This document shows positions 22,206 through 31,963 of a DNA stretch of 64,000 bases, piece after piece. Both the position numbers and the translations under genes were made by a program. The notes under the pieces are model-generated. The model was not told the DNA's origin. It worked only from the letters and a program-made list of their open reading frames with translations, and searched no databases. The number at the start of each line of letters is the position of its first letter. Within the stretch, counting starts at the first letter, position 1. This DNA is from Rhynchopus sp. YZ270_cl-10. Taxonomy: Eukaryota > Euglenozoa > Diplonemea > Diplonemida > Diplonemidae. The DNA is taken from the NCBI GenBank assembly GCA_964035575.1, contig OZ037857.1:682001-746000 (forward strand), given 5' to 3'.

Positions 22206-23384
22206 GCAACGTGTTTTTTTTTTGGGGGGTGTCCAGTGTTGCACCTTATTTTTTTGCCATTTTCATTTTTTGCTCCGCAAACTCACCCCTTTTTATCCAA
22301 CATTTGATGAACAAAAGAACTAAGAAGAAGCTAAAAAAAAACAAAAAAAAACTGAAATGAAAATGAAAATGTGATCCACGGGCACGCCCAGCATCGAAGA
22401 AGAACCTGGGAACAATGAGCGGTTCTCGCATGGAACACATAACCATTTTGCAAATACAAAATATATATTTTTTTGTAATCATAAGCTAAAAGTGGTCGGG
22501 AAATACCACTTCGAGTTAAACGTAGTAAGGTGACACAATTACACAACCCGTCAAAAAAGGGGGGAACTTTCCATGGATTTCTGTTTGGTGCAGACATGGA
22601 AAAAAAAGAAACTGTAGTCGCAAATAAGAGGATTTGCGACTACAGACGTAAAGTGTTGTCGAGAGCTAGAGGAAGCAAGAAGGGAAACAAAATTTGACTC
22701 GAAATACAGCCCTCTCGTGACAGTGTACCTTGGTACGCATGACCCCGGGGTGTACCGTGGGTGGACCCCCCTCCAGCCATGCAAACAAAACGAAACAAAA
22801 ACTGGAATCGATACCCATGCTTAAAAGACGCAGGCACTTGCCAGTACCTCTACCAACTAGCTGTAATAAGACGTTGGTACATGGGAAGGGGGTAAAAAAA
22901 AGTGGTAAAAGGGGGTGGTTGGCTCTCTTCTGTTTTACATGAGAAGGGGTGACGAGCAAAGCAATGTTGGCAGATGAAAGAGCGCATCTCAAAATAATTC
23001 TGAAATAAAAAAGAGAGAGAAAGGCCGTCACCTTGATAGCACGACTAGAAAATACTATTTTCGCTGCAGTCAAAACAGTGTGTGAGATCTGAATTGACGC
23101 AAAATGATTTAACGGGAGGGGGAAATAGTCGGTATCAGGGGTGATCAGAGCACTACAAAAAGGCAAAAGGGCGCAACACCACGTTGCACATAAGTTTTTT
23201 TTTTGTTGATTTACTGCTATCTTTTCTCTCGCGTATTAAGTTTTATTGCATTTTCTGAACAGATTTACCTTGAATTTATCAGAGGGGTTTGTTTTGATAA
23301 AATAGAAATTAAATTCTAGAATTTCAGGCAACAAAAAGTCACCAAAAAACGCTGGAAAAAAGGTAAAAAAGAAAATAGTATCGG
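22206..23384. other. Intergenic between two hAT-like elements
   Basis: Only the class D repeat at 22693 stands out; GTAGTCGCAAA/TTTGCGACTAC (22614-22645) is a short hairpin. Confidence 0.5.
22693..22790 (+). repeat. Class D stem-loop repeat, copy 1
   Basis: GAAATACAGCCCTCTCGTGA, CAGTGTACCTTGGTAC, then a CCGTGGGTGGACCC block. The 3' part (TTTCGTGGTTTACAT in other copies) is missing. Confidence 0.75.
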
Positions 23385-23392
23385 CCCCGAAT

Positions 23393-24264
23393 CAGAGCTG
23401 GCGCTAAAGTCCATCCCTCATCCCGGGATTTTTGGGGGTTTTGGTAGGAACGTTTTTTTTTTGCAGTACGGGGATTTCATTAAGAAACCAGAAGTTCTAA
23501 TATTGTTGAGTAAGACCACCACATAGTGGACTTGCATATACATGTGACCCCGCCGTGGAACGCAATTGGCTCGGAAAGTCAAAAGAAAGAGGAGAAAAAA
23601 GAAAAGGAAAAAAAAAAAAGTTGGTTACCGTGCGCCTGCGGCGCTGCCTGTTCCCTTCCAGTTTCTACAGGCAAACACTTGCCCCCTTTACCTTACACTG
23701 ACGGGTTTTGACCAAAACCAAGAACTTGTCCATTTCGGCAAATTGACCCCACCACAGAACGGACGAATTCCGGAAATGCAAATGCCGGTGTTTTCGCGCA
23801 TTTTCATGTTGCAAGACGTCAGGATCAGGGAGAGAAAATCTGGTTGTGGGATTTACATTGGCCCTCTTTACCCACATGGATTTTGACCAAAACCAAAAAA
23901 TTGGCCATTTCGGCAAAGTGACCCCACCACAGCGCGGACGGATTCCGGAAATTCCAATCGCGGTATGTTTTGGGGCTGAAAACCCACTGATTTTCAGGAG
24001 AAAAATTGCTTCCAAATCTCGGAATTTTCCGAATTTTCCTGAAAATGACCCTTGTTTACGAGTATGGGTTCATATTTTGCGAAAATTTAAGTCACTAAAA
24101 TTTTGTCCATTTTTCCGTATATACCCCACCACAAGCCGGGATTGGCCCGGAAATGCCACAAAACGGGGTTTCCGGGCCTCCCCAGCTAACCTTTTCAAGG
24201 AACGTTTTTCCGTTCCCGAAATCCATTTTTTCCCCATTTTTTCCCATAATTAGCGCGACCACTG
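23393..24264. mobile_element. hAT-like non-autonomous element, 872 bp
   Basis: Ends CAGAGCTGGCGCTAA and (inverse) CAGTGGTCGCGCTAA, close to the ends of the 16794 element. Exact 8 bp duplication CCCCGAAT at 23385-23392 and 24265-24272. Carries modules M2 (23527-23650) and M1 (about 24040-24165) in inverted orientation relative to 16794, plus two direct copies of a GACCCCACCACAG block (23740s and 23920s). Confidence 0.85.
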
Positions 24265-24821
24265 CCCCGAATTCATCAGAGGGGTGGGGGGAGATGAGTA
24301 CATAAAATATTTATTGCAACATATGCATTCAACAAACATAAAATAATTAAAAAAAAAAGCAATTGGAGAGGGGACAGCAGAGGCAGGGGATCGACACACA
24401 CAATATGGTGGAGACAATGCATACTATGGTATGCTTCATTGGGTATGTGATTTTCTTGTTTTATTCAATAATAACAACAGGAAAAAAACAAAAAGGGAAA
24501 CAGTAGCATTTAATGGCTAGGACGTGACTGTTATATTCCAGAGCAACCAGAGAGATCCCGGATCTATTCATAAACCTAAAAAAAAAGTGGGTCTTTTTTC
24601 CACTGAAAACCTAAGTAGTAAATACGATTTAGCCTTTTTGGTGTTAAGTGTTTCTTTTCTTTGTAGAGAGGGAAGCTTGTAACAGGGAGTACCCATATGC
24701 ATCTGTTTGTCTTTTGTCTTAGCCTCACAAAGAGAATAGTACAATACATGAAACAGACGCGGGGAAAAGATGGGGCTGAAAGATGTGAACTTCACTTGGC
24801 AGACATCTTTTAAAAATAAAG

Positions 24822-24940
24822 GTTGATTTGAAATACAAACGCCCTCTCATAACAGTGTACCTTTGGTACAATGACCGGGTGTGCCGTGGGTGGACCCTCA
24901 ACCATGCAAGTCCTACATCCATTTCGTGGTTTACATTTGG
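24822..24940 (+). repeat. Class D stem-loop repeat, copy 2 (full length)
   Basis: About 120 bp: TTGAAATACAAACGCCCTCT, CAGTGTACC, GGTACAATGACCGGGTGTGC, CCGTGGGTGGACC, ACCATGCAAGTCCTACA and TTTCGTGGTTTACAT. Confidence 0.8.
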
Positions 24941-25120
24941 AGAGAAAAAAAAATCTCCCCCGTATAAAATTTTGTTTGATCATAGCCTACTATCACTGGA
25001 TAGCAGCCACAATTATTCTTCACACGATCCTCAAAAGAGCAAATAGCAGTACGCGTTGCAGTAGGGGGATGTCAGAATCCTTTTTCTATTTTATTTTGCC
25101 CCCAAAAGAAAACTTTGCAA

Positions 25121-25152
25121 AAGTTGACTGTGCCTCTTTTGCACACATCTTT
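25121..25152 (+). repeat. Class A stem-loop
   Basis: AAGTTGACTGTGCCTCTTTT, GCACACATCTT; a T run replaces the CTCG part of the loop. Confidence 0.6.
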
Positions 25153-26384
25153 AGAAAAGGGCTATGCATAACTTGCGGACTTCATGATCCAGAAATTTCG
25201 TAAGGCCTAATGTTGCTTTACGCGTTTCGCTAGGTCAGTACACTGGGGTGTGACGATCCGTTGCGGAGACAGTAGGGAAGGGTGAACAGAGGCACAAAGG
25301 TGAGGTAGAAAAAAAACAATATGCACAAATCTGTGCATGCTTTTTTTTTTTTGTTGGGTCAGCCTTTCAATGTGAAAAAACACTGTTATTTACTATATTT
25401 TAGTGATCCGGGTTTACAACACCCAAAGCCAATAAAATACTACCCCACCGACTCGCAAACAGAAGGCACAAAATAAGATAAACCCAAGCTTCTCTCACCT
25501 TGAAGTTAAAACGAAAAAATAACACTACCCTAAGCGATCTCAACACTAAGCTTCTTTCAAAATCTCAACAAAAAAAAATCACAAAACACACAAGGTAATT
25601 GTGATACTATGCCATTCCACCCGGACCACAGCCCAAAATAAAACAAAAAATAAAACAAAAAAAGCACGCTTTGCAGGACAGAAAAGACAGGTATGCACAT
25701 AGGACAAACCAAAGAAAAATTCTTTTAGAAGACGAGCCGAAGTCTCACTGTGCTTAAGCCTCATCAGGTATTTGTTTATAAACCCGACCGGGATGTTAGT
25801 AGCATGTCATCTCTCGTCTTGCAAGAGTGGTAGAGACTATCCACTGTTTTGGAAGAAAGGGAAGGGAAGGAATAAGATGAAACACTGGCTTCATCCGAAG
25901 AAGTTCAAGTGGGGTGTGGGAGAGAAAGGGAGGAGGGGGAGGGGGAGGGAAAATGTATGGAAAGAAATATGCAAGGCTCCTATCGAGCGATGGATATAAA
26001 TAAAAAAAAATGTGTTGGGGGTTTTTTTTTTTGTTCTGTTGACAACACTAAGCTCGCCGAGGCTTTGTTGTGGTGTCAACGTCAGGTCTGAAAAAGAAGA
26101 AAAAACGACCTCGAAGAAGCAAACACTTTTTTTTTAAAAGTTCTTGGGAAAAAAAGGATGCATGCAATATGGTGCAGTACCGCCCTCACAACACATACAA
26201 AAAATATTAACAAACACCCTCATCACTCTTTGGTCTTTTTGTCTAGAAATGAACAATTTTTTGACAAAATTGTTCATTTTTCCACATTGACCCCATTCCC
26301 ATTGGTCGGGATCGCCAAAAAAAGATACAACACACTAAAAAAGGGCAGGTTCTTGCACAATAGTGACACATTTAAAAAAAGAAA

Positions 26385-28122
26385 GGGGTAAGGACATTCT
26401 GGTACCCCCAAGTTTGACTTTTGGACAATTCAGACCCACAAGGTTTACGATAAAGACACTTCAGAACCACAAGGTTTGCATTTTGGACAGTTCAACCCCA
26501 CAAGGTTTGCACTTTGGACAGTTCAGACCTTGTGGGTCTGAACTGTCCAAAATGCAAACCTTGTGGTCTGAAGTGTCCAAAATACAAACCTTGTGGTTCT
26601 GAACTGTCCAAAAGTCAAACCTTGTACGTGTTTTCTTCTTCTAAGGTGCTTGCTCTCCATACCTAGACCCTCGAATTTTTTTTCTTGACCCCATACATAT
26701 GGGTGCATTTCGACGATTTGAGGCCATTCAAAGCAAAAGTTGGCACTTTTGAGCATCTGCGGGGGTCTAAAACACGGTTTTGCGTACACCACGCTGAATA
26801 ATAGGGGTCACATGATAGGTCACATCATGTGGCCATATATCAAGTTACACCGCAAAAATCTACCAGACCCTGTCTTCGTGCACCTTTTTTCACCCACCCA
26901 CACCCACACCTCCCCACCCATCCCTCACAGGATTACACCAAAATAATGAAAATTGGGTTTCAAGTACCCTGTTTCTCTCAGAAGTCAGTCACTGCTATTG
27001 CCATTTAACCCAGGGAGCATAGCTAGTGCAAGAAATTCGACCTTTGGAAACTTTCCGGAAAGTCTGTCCTCTGCTCGCGGAGGACGAGGCACAATAAAAT
27101 ATTGCGAATTCTCTAGTTATCATCTAAGTCAATCGCGGGTGGTGGTTTGTGTAGCGTGAGGCACTCTTTTTAACAAACTTCCTGCAGTTGATAATAACCT
27201 TTAAGGGGGGGTGGTTTGCGGACGCTGCCATATGCACTGTTGTTATTTCTTCGGATTTAACAACGTACAGCGTAACATAGTGGATTCGCCTGGTCGACAC
27301 AACCTTTGATAGATATGGGATAACCAACCCCCTTCGACCCCTCGTGGGTTCACTGAACAAGCCCTAGACTAGTGGTAGTTAAACGCGATTGAACATTTAA
27401 CTTCCTAGAGATGAAAGAACAAGACAACGCTTCTGTACCCGCGCATCAAAATTGTGGAAAACTTTGCACCCCAAACACCCTCAACAACGCCTGCCAAAAG
27501 GCGCCCCTTGTTGCTGGGAGTTGGTTCTCATGTTTGATACCTGCACAGCAGGCATTCCTCTGAGTCCAACGCATGTTTGGCCTGTCTGCGGCGTTGTACG
27601 AAGACAGGGTCTGGTAGATTTTTGCGGTGTAACTTGATATATGGCCACATGATGTGACCTATCATGTGACCCCTATTATTCAGCGTGGTGTACGCAAAAC
27701 CGTGTTTTAGACCCCCGCAGATGCTCAAAAGTGCCAACTTTTGCTTTGAATGGCCTCAAATCGTCGAAATGCACCCATATGTATGGGGTCAAGAAAAAAA
27801 ATTCGAGGGTCTAGGTATGGAGAGCAAGCACCTTAGAAGAAGAAAACACGTACAAGGTTTGACTTTTGGACAGTTCAGAACCACAAGGTTTGTATTTTGG
27901 ACACTTCAGACCACAAGGTTTGAATTTTGGACACTTCAGACCCACAAGGTCTGAACTGTCCAAAGTGCAAACCTTGTGGGGTTGAACTGTCCAAAATGCA
28001 AACCTTGTGGTTCTGAAGTGTCTTTATCGTAAACCTTGTGGGTTTGAACTGTCTTTATCGAAACCTTGTGGGTCTGAATTGTCCAAAAGTCAAACTTGGG
28101 GGTACCAGAATGTCCTTACCCC
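26385..28122. mobile_element. MULE-like foldback element with ~500 bp inverted arms, 1738 bp
   Basis: Outer ends GGGGTAAGGACATTCTGGTA in inverted orientation, 9 bp duplication AAAAAGAAA at 26376-26384 and 28123-28131. Arms run 26385 to about 26880 and about 27597 to 28122, nearly identical. Tandem ~30 bp units (CACAAGGTTTG and GGACAGTTCAGA) fill the outer part of each arm. The 715 bp core differs in composition. Long terminal repeats with 9 bp duplications are typical of Mutator-like elements. No transposase is present. Confidence 0.88.
26881..27596. other. Non-repeated core of the MULE-like element
   Basis: Starts with a C-rich CACCCACCCACACC run. Later parts hold short frames on both strands (27124-27360 minus, 27452-27637 plus), with no recognisable domain. 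Candidate cargo of a Pack-MULE, unproven. Confidence 0.5.
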
Positions 28123-28471
28123 AAAAAGAAAAGAAATTGTTGGAATAAACAATCATCCACTGAAAGAGGCGGGCTCAGTGCTCGAATATCACCCACAAAA
28201 AAGTGGGCTTCATTTTTTTTTGTAGGGGTTATACACGCCTTTGTTTCATAGGCATTCATCACTGCAGCTTTTTTTTGAAGCTGCCGGAAATGGGTGGGAA
28301 GGGGAGGGGGAAGGATACTACATCACTCTGTATTACGTAAAGGCACACTGGGTTTTTGATTACCTAAAAAGGGTCAATTTTTTTTTGCATTTTTCTTGGT
28401 ATTGTCTTTATTATCAGATGTACACATGAACAAAAGGAGAAACACCAGAAAGGGAAACGCTGGACATAAAA

Positions 28472-28567
28472 GTGAAGATAGTGCAAAACGTCTCTGAGAC
28501 GCAGGGCACTGACACTCCGCGGGTTATTTGAACCCCCCCGGAGTGTTGCACACTTGAGAGTTGCTGA
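28472..28567 (-). repeat. Class C repeat with B-box-like hairpin
   Basis: On the minus strand ACACTCCG pairs with CGGAGTGT and encloses GGGTTCAAATAACCC, like a tRNA T-arm. The other half forms GTGC(CTCTG-type) pairing ending GTTTTGCACTATCTTCAC. Confidence 0.65.
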
Positions 28568-28696
28568 CAAGGGAAACTGCAAGCAGATGCATAAAAAATA
28601 AAAAAAAAATGATGCAATAAAAGAAGACATTTCGAGAAATGTGTACACCATAGTTCGATTTGATAAAAGCTACAAAAAAGGGGGGGTTTTTTTCTC

Positions 28697-28735
28697 AGAT
28701 GAATCTAAGCCTCTCGTCATTGCGCTAGTCATTTT
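28697..28735 (+). repeat. Class B stem-loop
   Basis: AGATGAATCTAAGCCTCTCG, TCATTGCGCTAGTCATTTT. Confidence 0.55.
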
Positions 28736-28909
28736 AGAGAGAAAAAAGTACGAAGAGGGAGGGATAACACTGATATTGGATGCAGTTCAAGGAACCCAAT
28801 ATCAATGATTTTTTTGGTTGTTTGAGATGTGTTCTTCTTCTTCTTCTTGTTGTTGTTGTTTTTTTAAAGTATTATTCCGATATTCCTCCCAAAAGGGTGA
28901 ATACAGCGA

Positions 28910-29635
28910 CAGGGGAGGAGCTTGGGGGTTAAATCGGGTCAGATTGACCCGATTTCCTTCGGCCCCATGGAAAAAAACGGGTCAGGGCAAAAAAAAAAAA
29001 AAAAACTATAGATTTTTGAGGGAAAAAATCCAAAAAAATAGGGTACTCTACTTGTCGCATGAGGGGGTCTGAGAAGGATGAGGAACTACTATGTGACCCC
29101 ACCGCGACGAGCACGAAGCTCAATGAAGCCAGAATGCCCTCAAATGCGCGTTCCACCCCGATCAAACCCGAACCAAGAGGGATGCCAAACTCGACCTAGC
29201 CGTTGGTTACTGGCGCGAGCTGACAATCCAGATATTGGATCAACTCGCTGGGTGACACACCAAAAGAGGGGCTCAGACAGTGACAAGTGTTGCCGGGGAT
29301 ATGGAACGCCCTCCGACGTTTGCTCGAAGGGGACACCTGCCCAGAGAGAGTACCTGAACTGGCGAGGGCCTACGCACACATTCCACACCTCCATTGCGCA
29401 ACCCTACCTTGATGACCTCATCGCCAGTGTCAAGGGCAACATGCATTCCGCGGGGATGGTGCAACACTTGTGTATCATCAACGTGTACCATTTTGTGAAA
29501 CGCGCCTTCTCATTCTGCATGTGTTTGTCTTCACAAGAGCTTTTCCGCCGAAGGCGGAAAAGCTCGGGACCTGACCCGATTTAACAGAATTTGACCCGAT
29601 TTTGCCCCAAACCCATATTCCAAGCTCCTGCCCTG
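28910..29635. mobile_element. hAT-like non-autonomous element, 726 bp, with GC-rich cargo
   Basis: Terminal repeats CAGGGSAGGAGCTTGG and exact 8 bp duplication TACAGCGA at 28902-28909 and 29636-29643. AATCGGGTCA/TGACCCGATT motifs are subterminal on both sides. The centre (29090-29510) is GC-rich and unlike the AT-rich ends. Confidence 0.85.
29078..29584 (+). other. Open frame in the cargo of the 28910 element
   Basis: 168 codons, plus strand, composition like host coding DNA rather than intergenic DNA. SIAQPYLDDLIASVKGN looks like a real helix, but no family is recognised and the last third runs into element-terminal sequence. Likely a captured gene fragment rather than a gene. Confidence 0.3.
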
Positions 29636-29744
29636 TACAGCGAAATAGATTTAAAAAAAAAAAAAAAGAAAAGAGCGTTCAGATTGAAAACAATTCGATA
29701 AAATAAAAAACGTAATCGCTCGATCATTGACTGAAATTCCAAAA

Positions 29745-29842
29745 TACCGTAAATGTAAATATGTTGGACCATAATAATGTTGGGACGAGCGAGCGTTTTT
29801 TTTGGGCAGTTCCAACATTTTTACGGTCCAACATATTTAAAG
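29745..29842. mobile_element. Small MITE related to the 18627 element
   Basis: Begins TACCGTAAATG; AAATATGTTGGACC (29757-29770) pairs with GGTCCAACATATTT (29825-29838). An inner AATGTTGGGAC/GTTCCAACATT pair continues the stem. Same ATGTTGGAAC theme as 18627. Confidence 0.65.
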
Positions 29843-30106
29843 TTACAATATGAAACGCCAAAGAAAGGGAGAGACTTGATTTTTTTTTTGAAAGATGCAT
29901 AATACCCGAAAGATGCAACATATTTTTCAAAAAATAAAAATAAAAATGGGAGGGAATAACGAATGGACGAATGGACGTGGGGATTACAATTTGACATATC
30001 ACACTGTCACACTGGAAGGGAGTAGGGGTGAAAGGGGGGATTTGTTAAGAGCTGCTTTTTTCTTCGGAAGCTCCATATTTCTAGTGGGAATAAAATAAAA
30101 AAAAAA

Positions 30107-30198
30107 GTGAAGTTGATCGTGCAAACGCCTCTGGGACACAGAGGCACTGACACTCTGCGGGTTATTGAACCCCGGAGTGTTGCATTTGGGAGTTGAAG
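30107..30198 (-). repeat. Class C repeat with B-box-like hairpin, followed by a class B stem-loop
   Basis: Minus strand: ACACTCCGGGGTTCAATAAC then CCGCAGAGTGT, and GTGCCTCTGTGTCCCAGAGG next to it. Directly continued on the plus side by the class B hairpin at 30208, forming one composite unit. Confidence 0.65.
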
Positions 30199-30207
30199 AA
30201 AAGTTTA

Positions 30208-30245
30208 TGAGATGACCCTAAGCCTCTCTCATGCTTAGTCACCTA
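30208..30245 (+). repeat. Class B stem-loop
   Basis: GAGATGACCCTAAGCCTCTC, TCATGCTTAGTCACCTA. Joined to the class C unit on its left. Confidence 0.75.
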
Positions 30246-30446
30246 TAAAAATATCAGATGGGAAGGAAGAATAACTTGAAAGCTTTCAAAAGAAAAAATG
30301 CGATGATGAACATAAGCCACATTACTTATCATCACCAACCCTTTAAACACCAAGCCATATTTTGGGTCGCGTTTTAGATTTAACCCATCTTACCAACATA
30401 CGGCATTCATGCGCTACAAAAGTGGCGCTTGGTGCTAATGGTTTAA

Positions 30447-30937
30447 TATGGTGCTTCCCGGGGGGTATGCATTTCACAAATTTTCAATTCAATTCACAAC
30501 TTTTCACAACTATTCACAACTTTTCACTACCCTTTTTTCTCTCGTTGGTGAAGCTCTTAAACGCCGGCATTTGCATTTCCGGAATCCGTACGGCCAGTGG
30601 TGGGGTCAATTTGCCGAAATGGACAAGTTCTCGTCATTTCCGCACATCACACAGTACACAGGTACACAGGTACACCACATCACGTTCTATCTTGTGAATC
30701 CCAGCGTACCCCTCAATGGGTGGGTCACCACCCCGCCCAAAAAAAAAGCACACAAAAAAAAAAATCAATTCACAACTTTTCACAACTATTCACAACTTTT
30801 CACATTTTTTCACAATTTTTCACCACTTTTCACCAGCCTTCACAATTTTGTAGCGGTTTTCGTGTTGTGAAAATTTGTGAAAACTTGTCACATTTTGTGA
30901 AAATTTGTGAAATGCACACCCCCCGGGAAGCACCATA
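30447..30937. mobile_element. TIR element, 491 bp, with TTCACAACT tandems
   Basis: ATGGTGCTTCCCGGGGGGTA followed by TGCATTTCACAAATTTTC at the left, mirrored at the right end, and bounded by TA on each side. A TTCACAACTTTTCACAACTA array occurs twice inside (30484 and 30767). A M1-like block (GGGGTCAATTTGCCGAAATG) lies between them. Confidence 0.75.
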
Positions 30938-30950
30938 ATAGTATATTTTT

Positions 30951-31090
30951 TCTGGAAATATAGTACTCATATTTCCTGAGGTACCCCCAATGCTGCTGAG
31001 GGATACGATTTCCCGAGCCGAAGGCGAGGGAAATCGTCGACCGAAGCAGCATTGGGGGTACCGAAGGAAATATGGTGCTATATTTCCAGA
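30951..31090. mobile_element. 140-bp near-complete foldback MITE
   Basis: TCTGGAAATA and TATTTCCAGA at the ends; GGTACCCCCAATGCTGCT pairs with AGCAGCATTGGGGGTACC, and GATTTCCC with GGGAAATC further in. Practically the whole sequence folds into one hairpin. Confidence 0.75.
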
Positions 31091-31104
31091 AAATTCATAT
31101 TTTC

Positions 31105-31785
31105 ATTTTCGGTAATATTGTCCCGACGCACAAATCCGCTCGTATTCTGTGTGTCAAAAAACCCCTGTTATGGTACAGTTCTTGTGTGTCAAAATGTGTA
31201 TGTTGGTGTGCTGGAAGGAGAGGGGTTCAGATTCATTTATATGATGATATTTACCGACGTGGGGGATGGGGGTAGCTGGAACACTTTGTCACTTTGGGAC
31301 GTTGATCGTTATGTGGATGTAGGGTGTTTTTCAGGGGTATGTTAACCACGTGTGTGTCTTAGGGAACAAATTTTTCAGTAACGTGAACCAATCGGGTCGC
31401 AATGGGTCCTGGGGGCCCGGAGGGCCCCCATGCAGGAAAAATTTTCACCAAGCCTGGGCAATGCTGGGGTGCCTATACATGTGTTTTCACGTGTTTTTGG
31501 GCACTTTTCAGGATTTTCGAAAAATTTTGCAACACCAAAATCGAAAATTTCGGTCTATTTTTCACTCTGCGACATGGTCAAAAAAATTTTTTTTTTGGCC
31601 GAAAAAATTATAATATTTCTATTTCGGATTTTACCCACGATTTGTGTACATTCTAATATTTCTGTGCCAAATATTATAATATTACCCGGTACATGCAAAA
31701 TTGGCTGTAAAGTAGCCGAAAATATAGAACCCATATTTCCAACGTCGCTGTAGGATTTGTGCAGAGGGACAATATTTCCGAAAAT
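31105..31785. mobile_element. TIR element, about 680 bp
   Basis: ATTTTCGGTAATATTGTCCC then GCACAAATCC at 31105-31137, matched in inverse by GGATTTGTGC and GGGACAATATTTCCGAAAAT at 31753-31785. Weaker similarity extends about 10 bp outward. Interior AT-rich, no coding signal. Confidence 0.65.
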
Positions 31786-31963
31786 AAAACTATATTTGTT
31801 TGGATGCAAAGCAGGAACTGGTCGGCACCACTTCGAGCTGTCTTTTTAAGTGTTAAAAAAAGGGGGAAGAAAAACTTGCTAGATGGCACAACACATCTGA
31901 GAACACATGACGGACTCTCCCAACGAACTACTCTCCCCAATACCCCCCCTTTTGCCCCCAGAC

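Larger units (their letters stand above)
24273..26375. other. Intergenic between hAT-like and MULE-like elements
   Basis: Class D at 24822, class A at 25121, a class B-like site at 25728-25765, and a perfect AATGAACAATTTT/AAAATTGTTCATT hairpin at 26247-26279. No gene. Confidence 0.5.

Noticed and set aside
26523-27954. Two near-identical 89-codon frames in the arms of the MULE-like element
   Set aside because: They match because the arms are inverted copies; the repeated FGQFRTTRF pattern comes from the ~30 bp DNA tandem, so there is no evidence of a protein.
30107-30198. True tRNA gene
   Set aside because: B-box-like hairpin only; no cloverleaf, acceptor stem or anticodon arm could be drawn.
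590-31090. CRISPR array or prokaryotic terminators suggested by repeated hairpins
   Set aside because: Dispersed, unequal spacing, no spacers, and the window is eukaryotic (introns, polyubiquitin, STT3).
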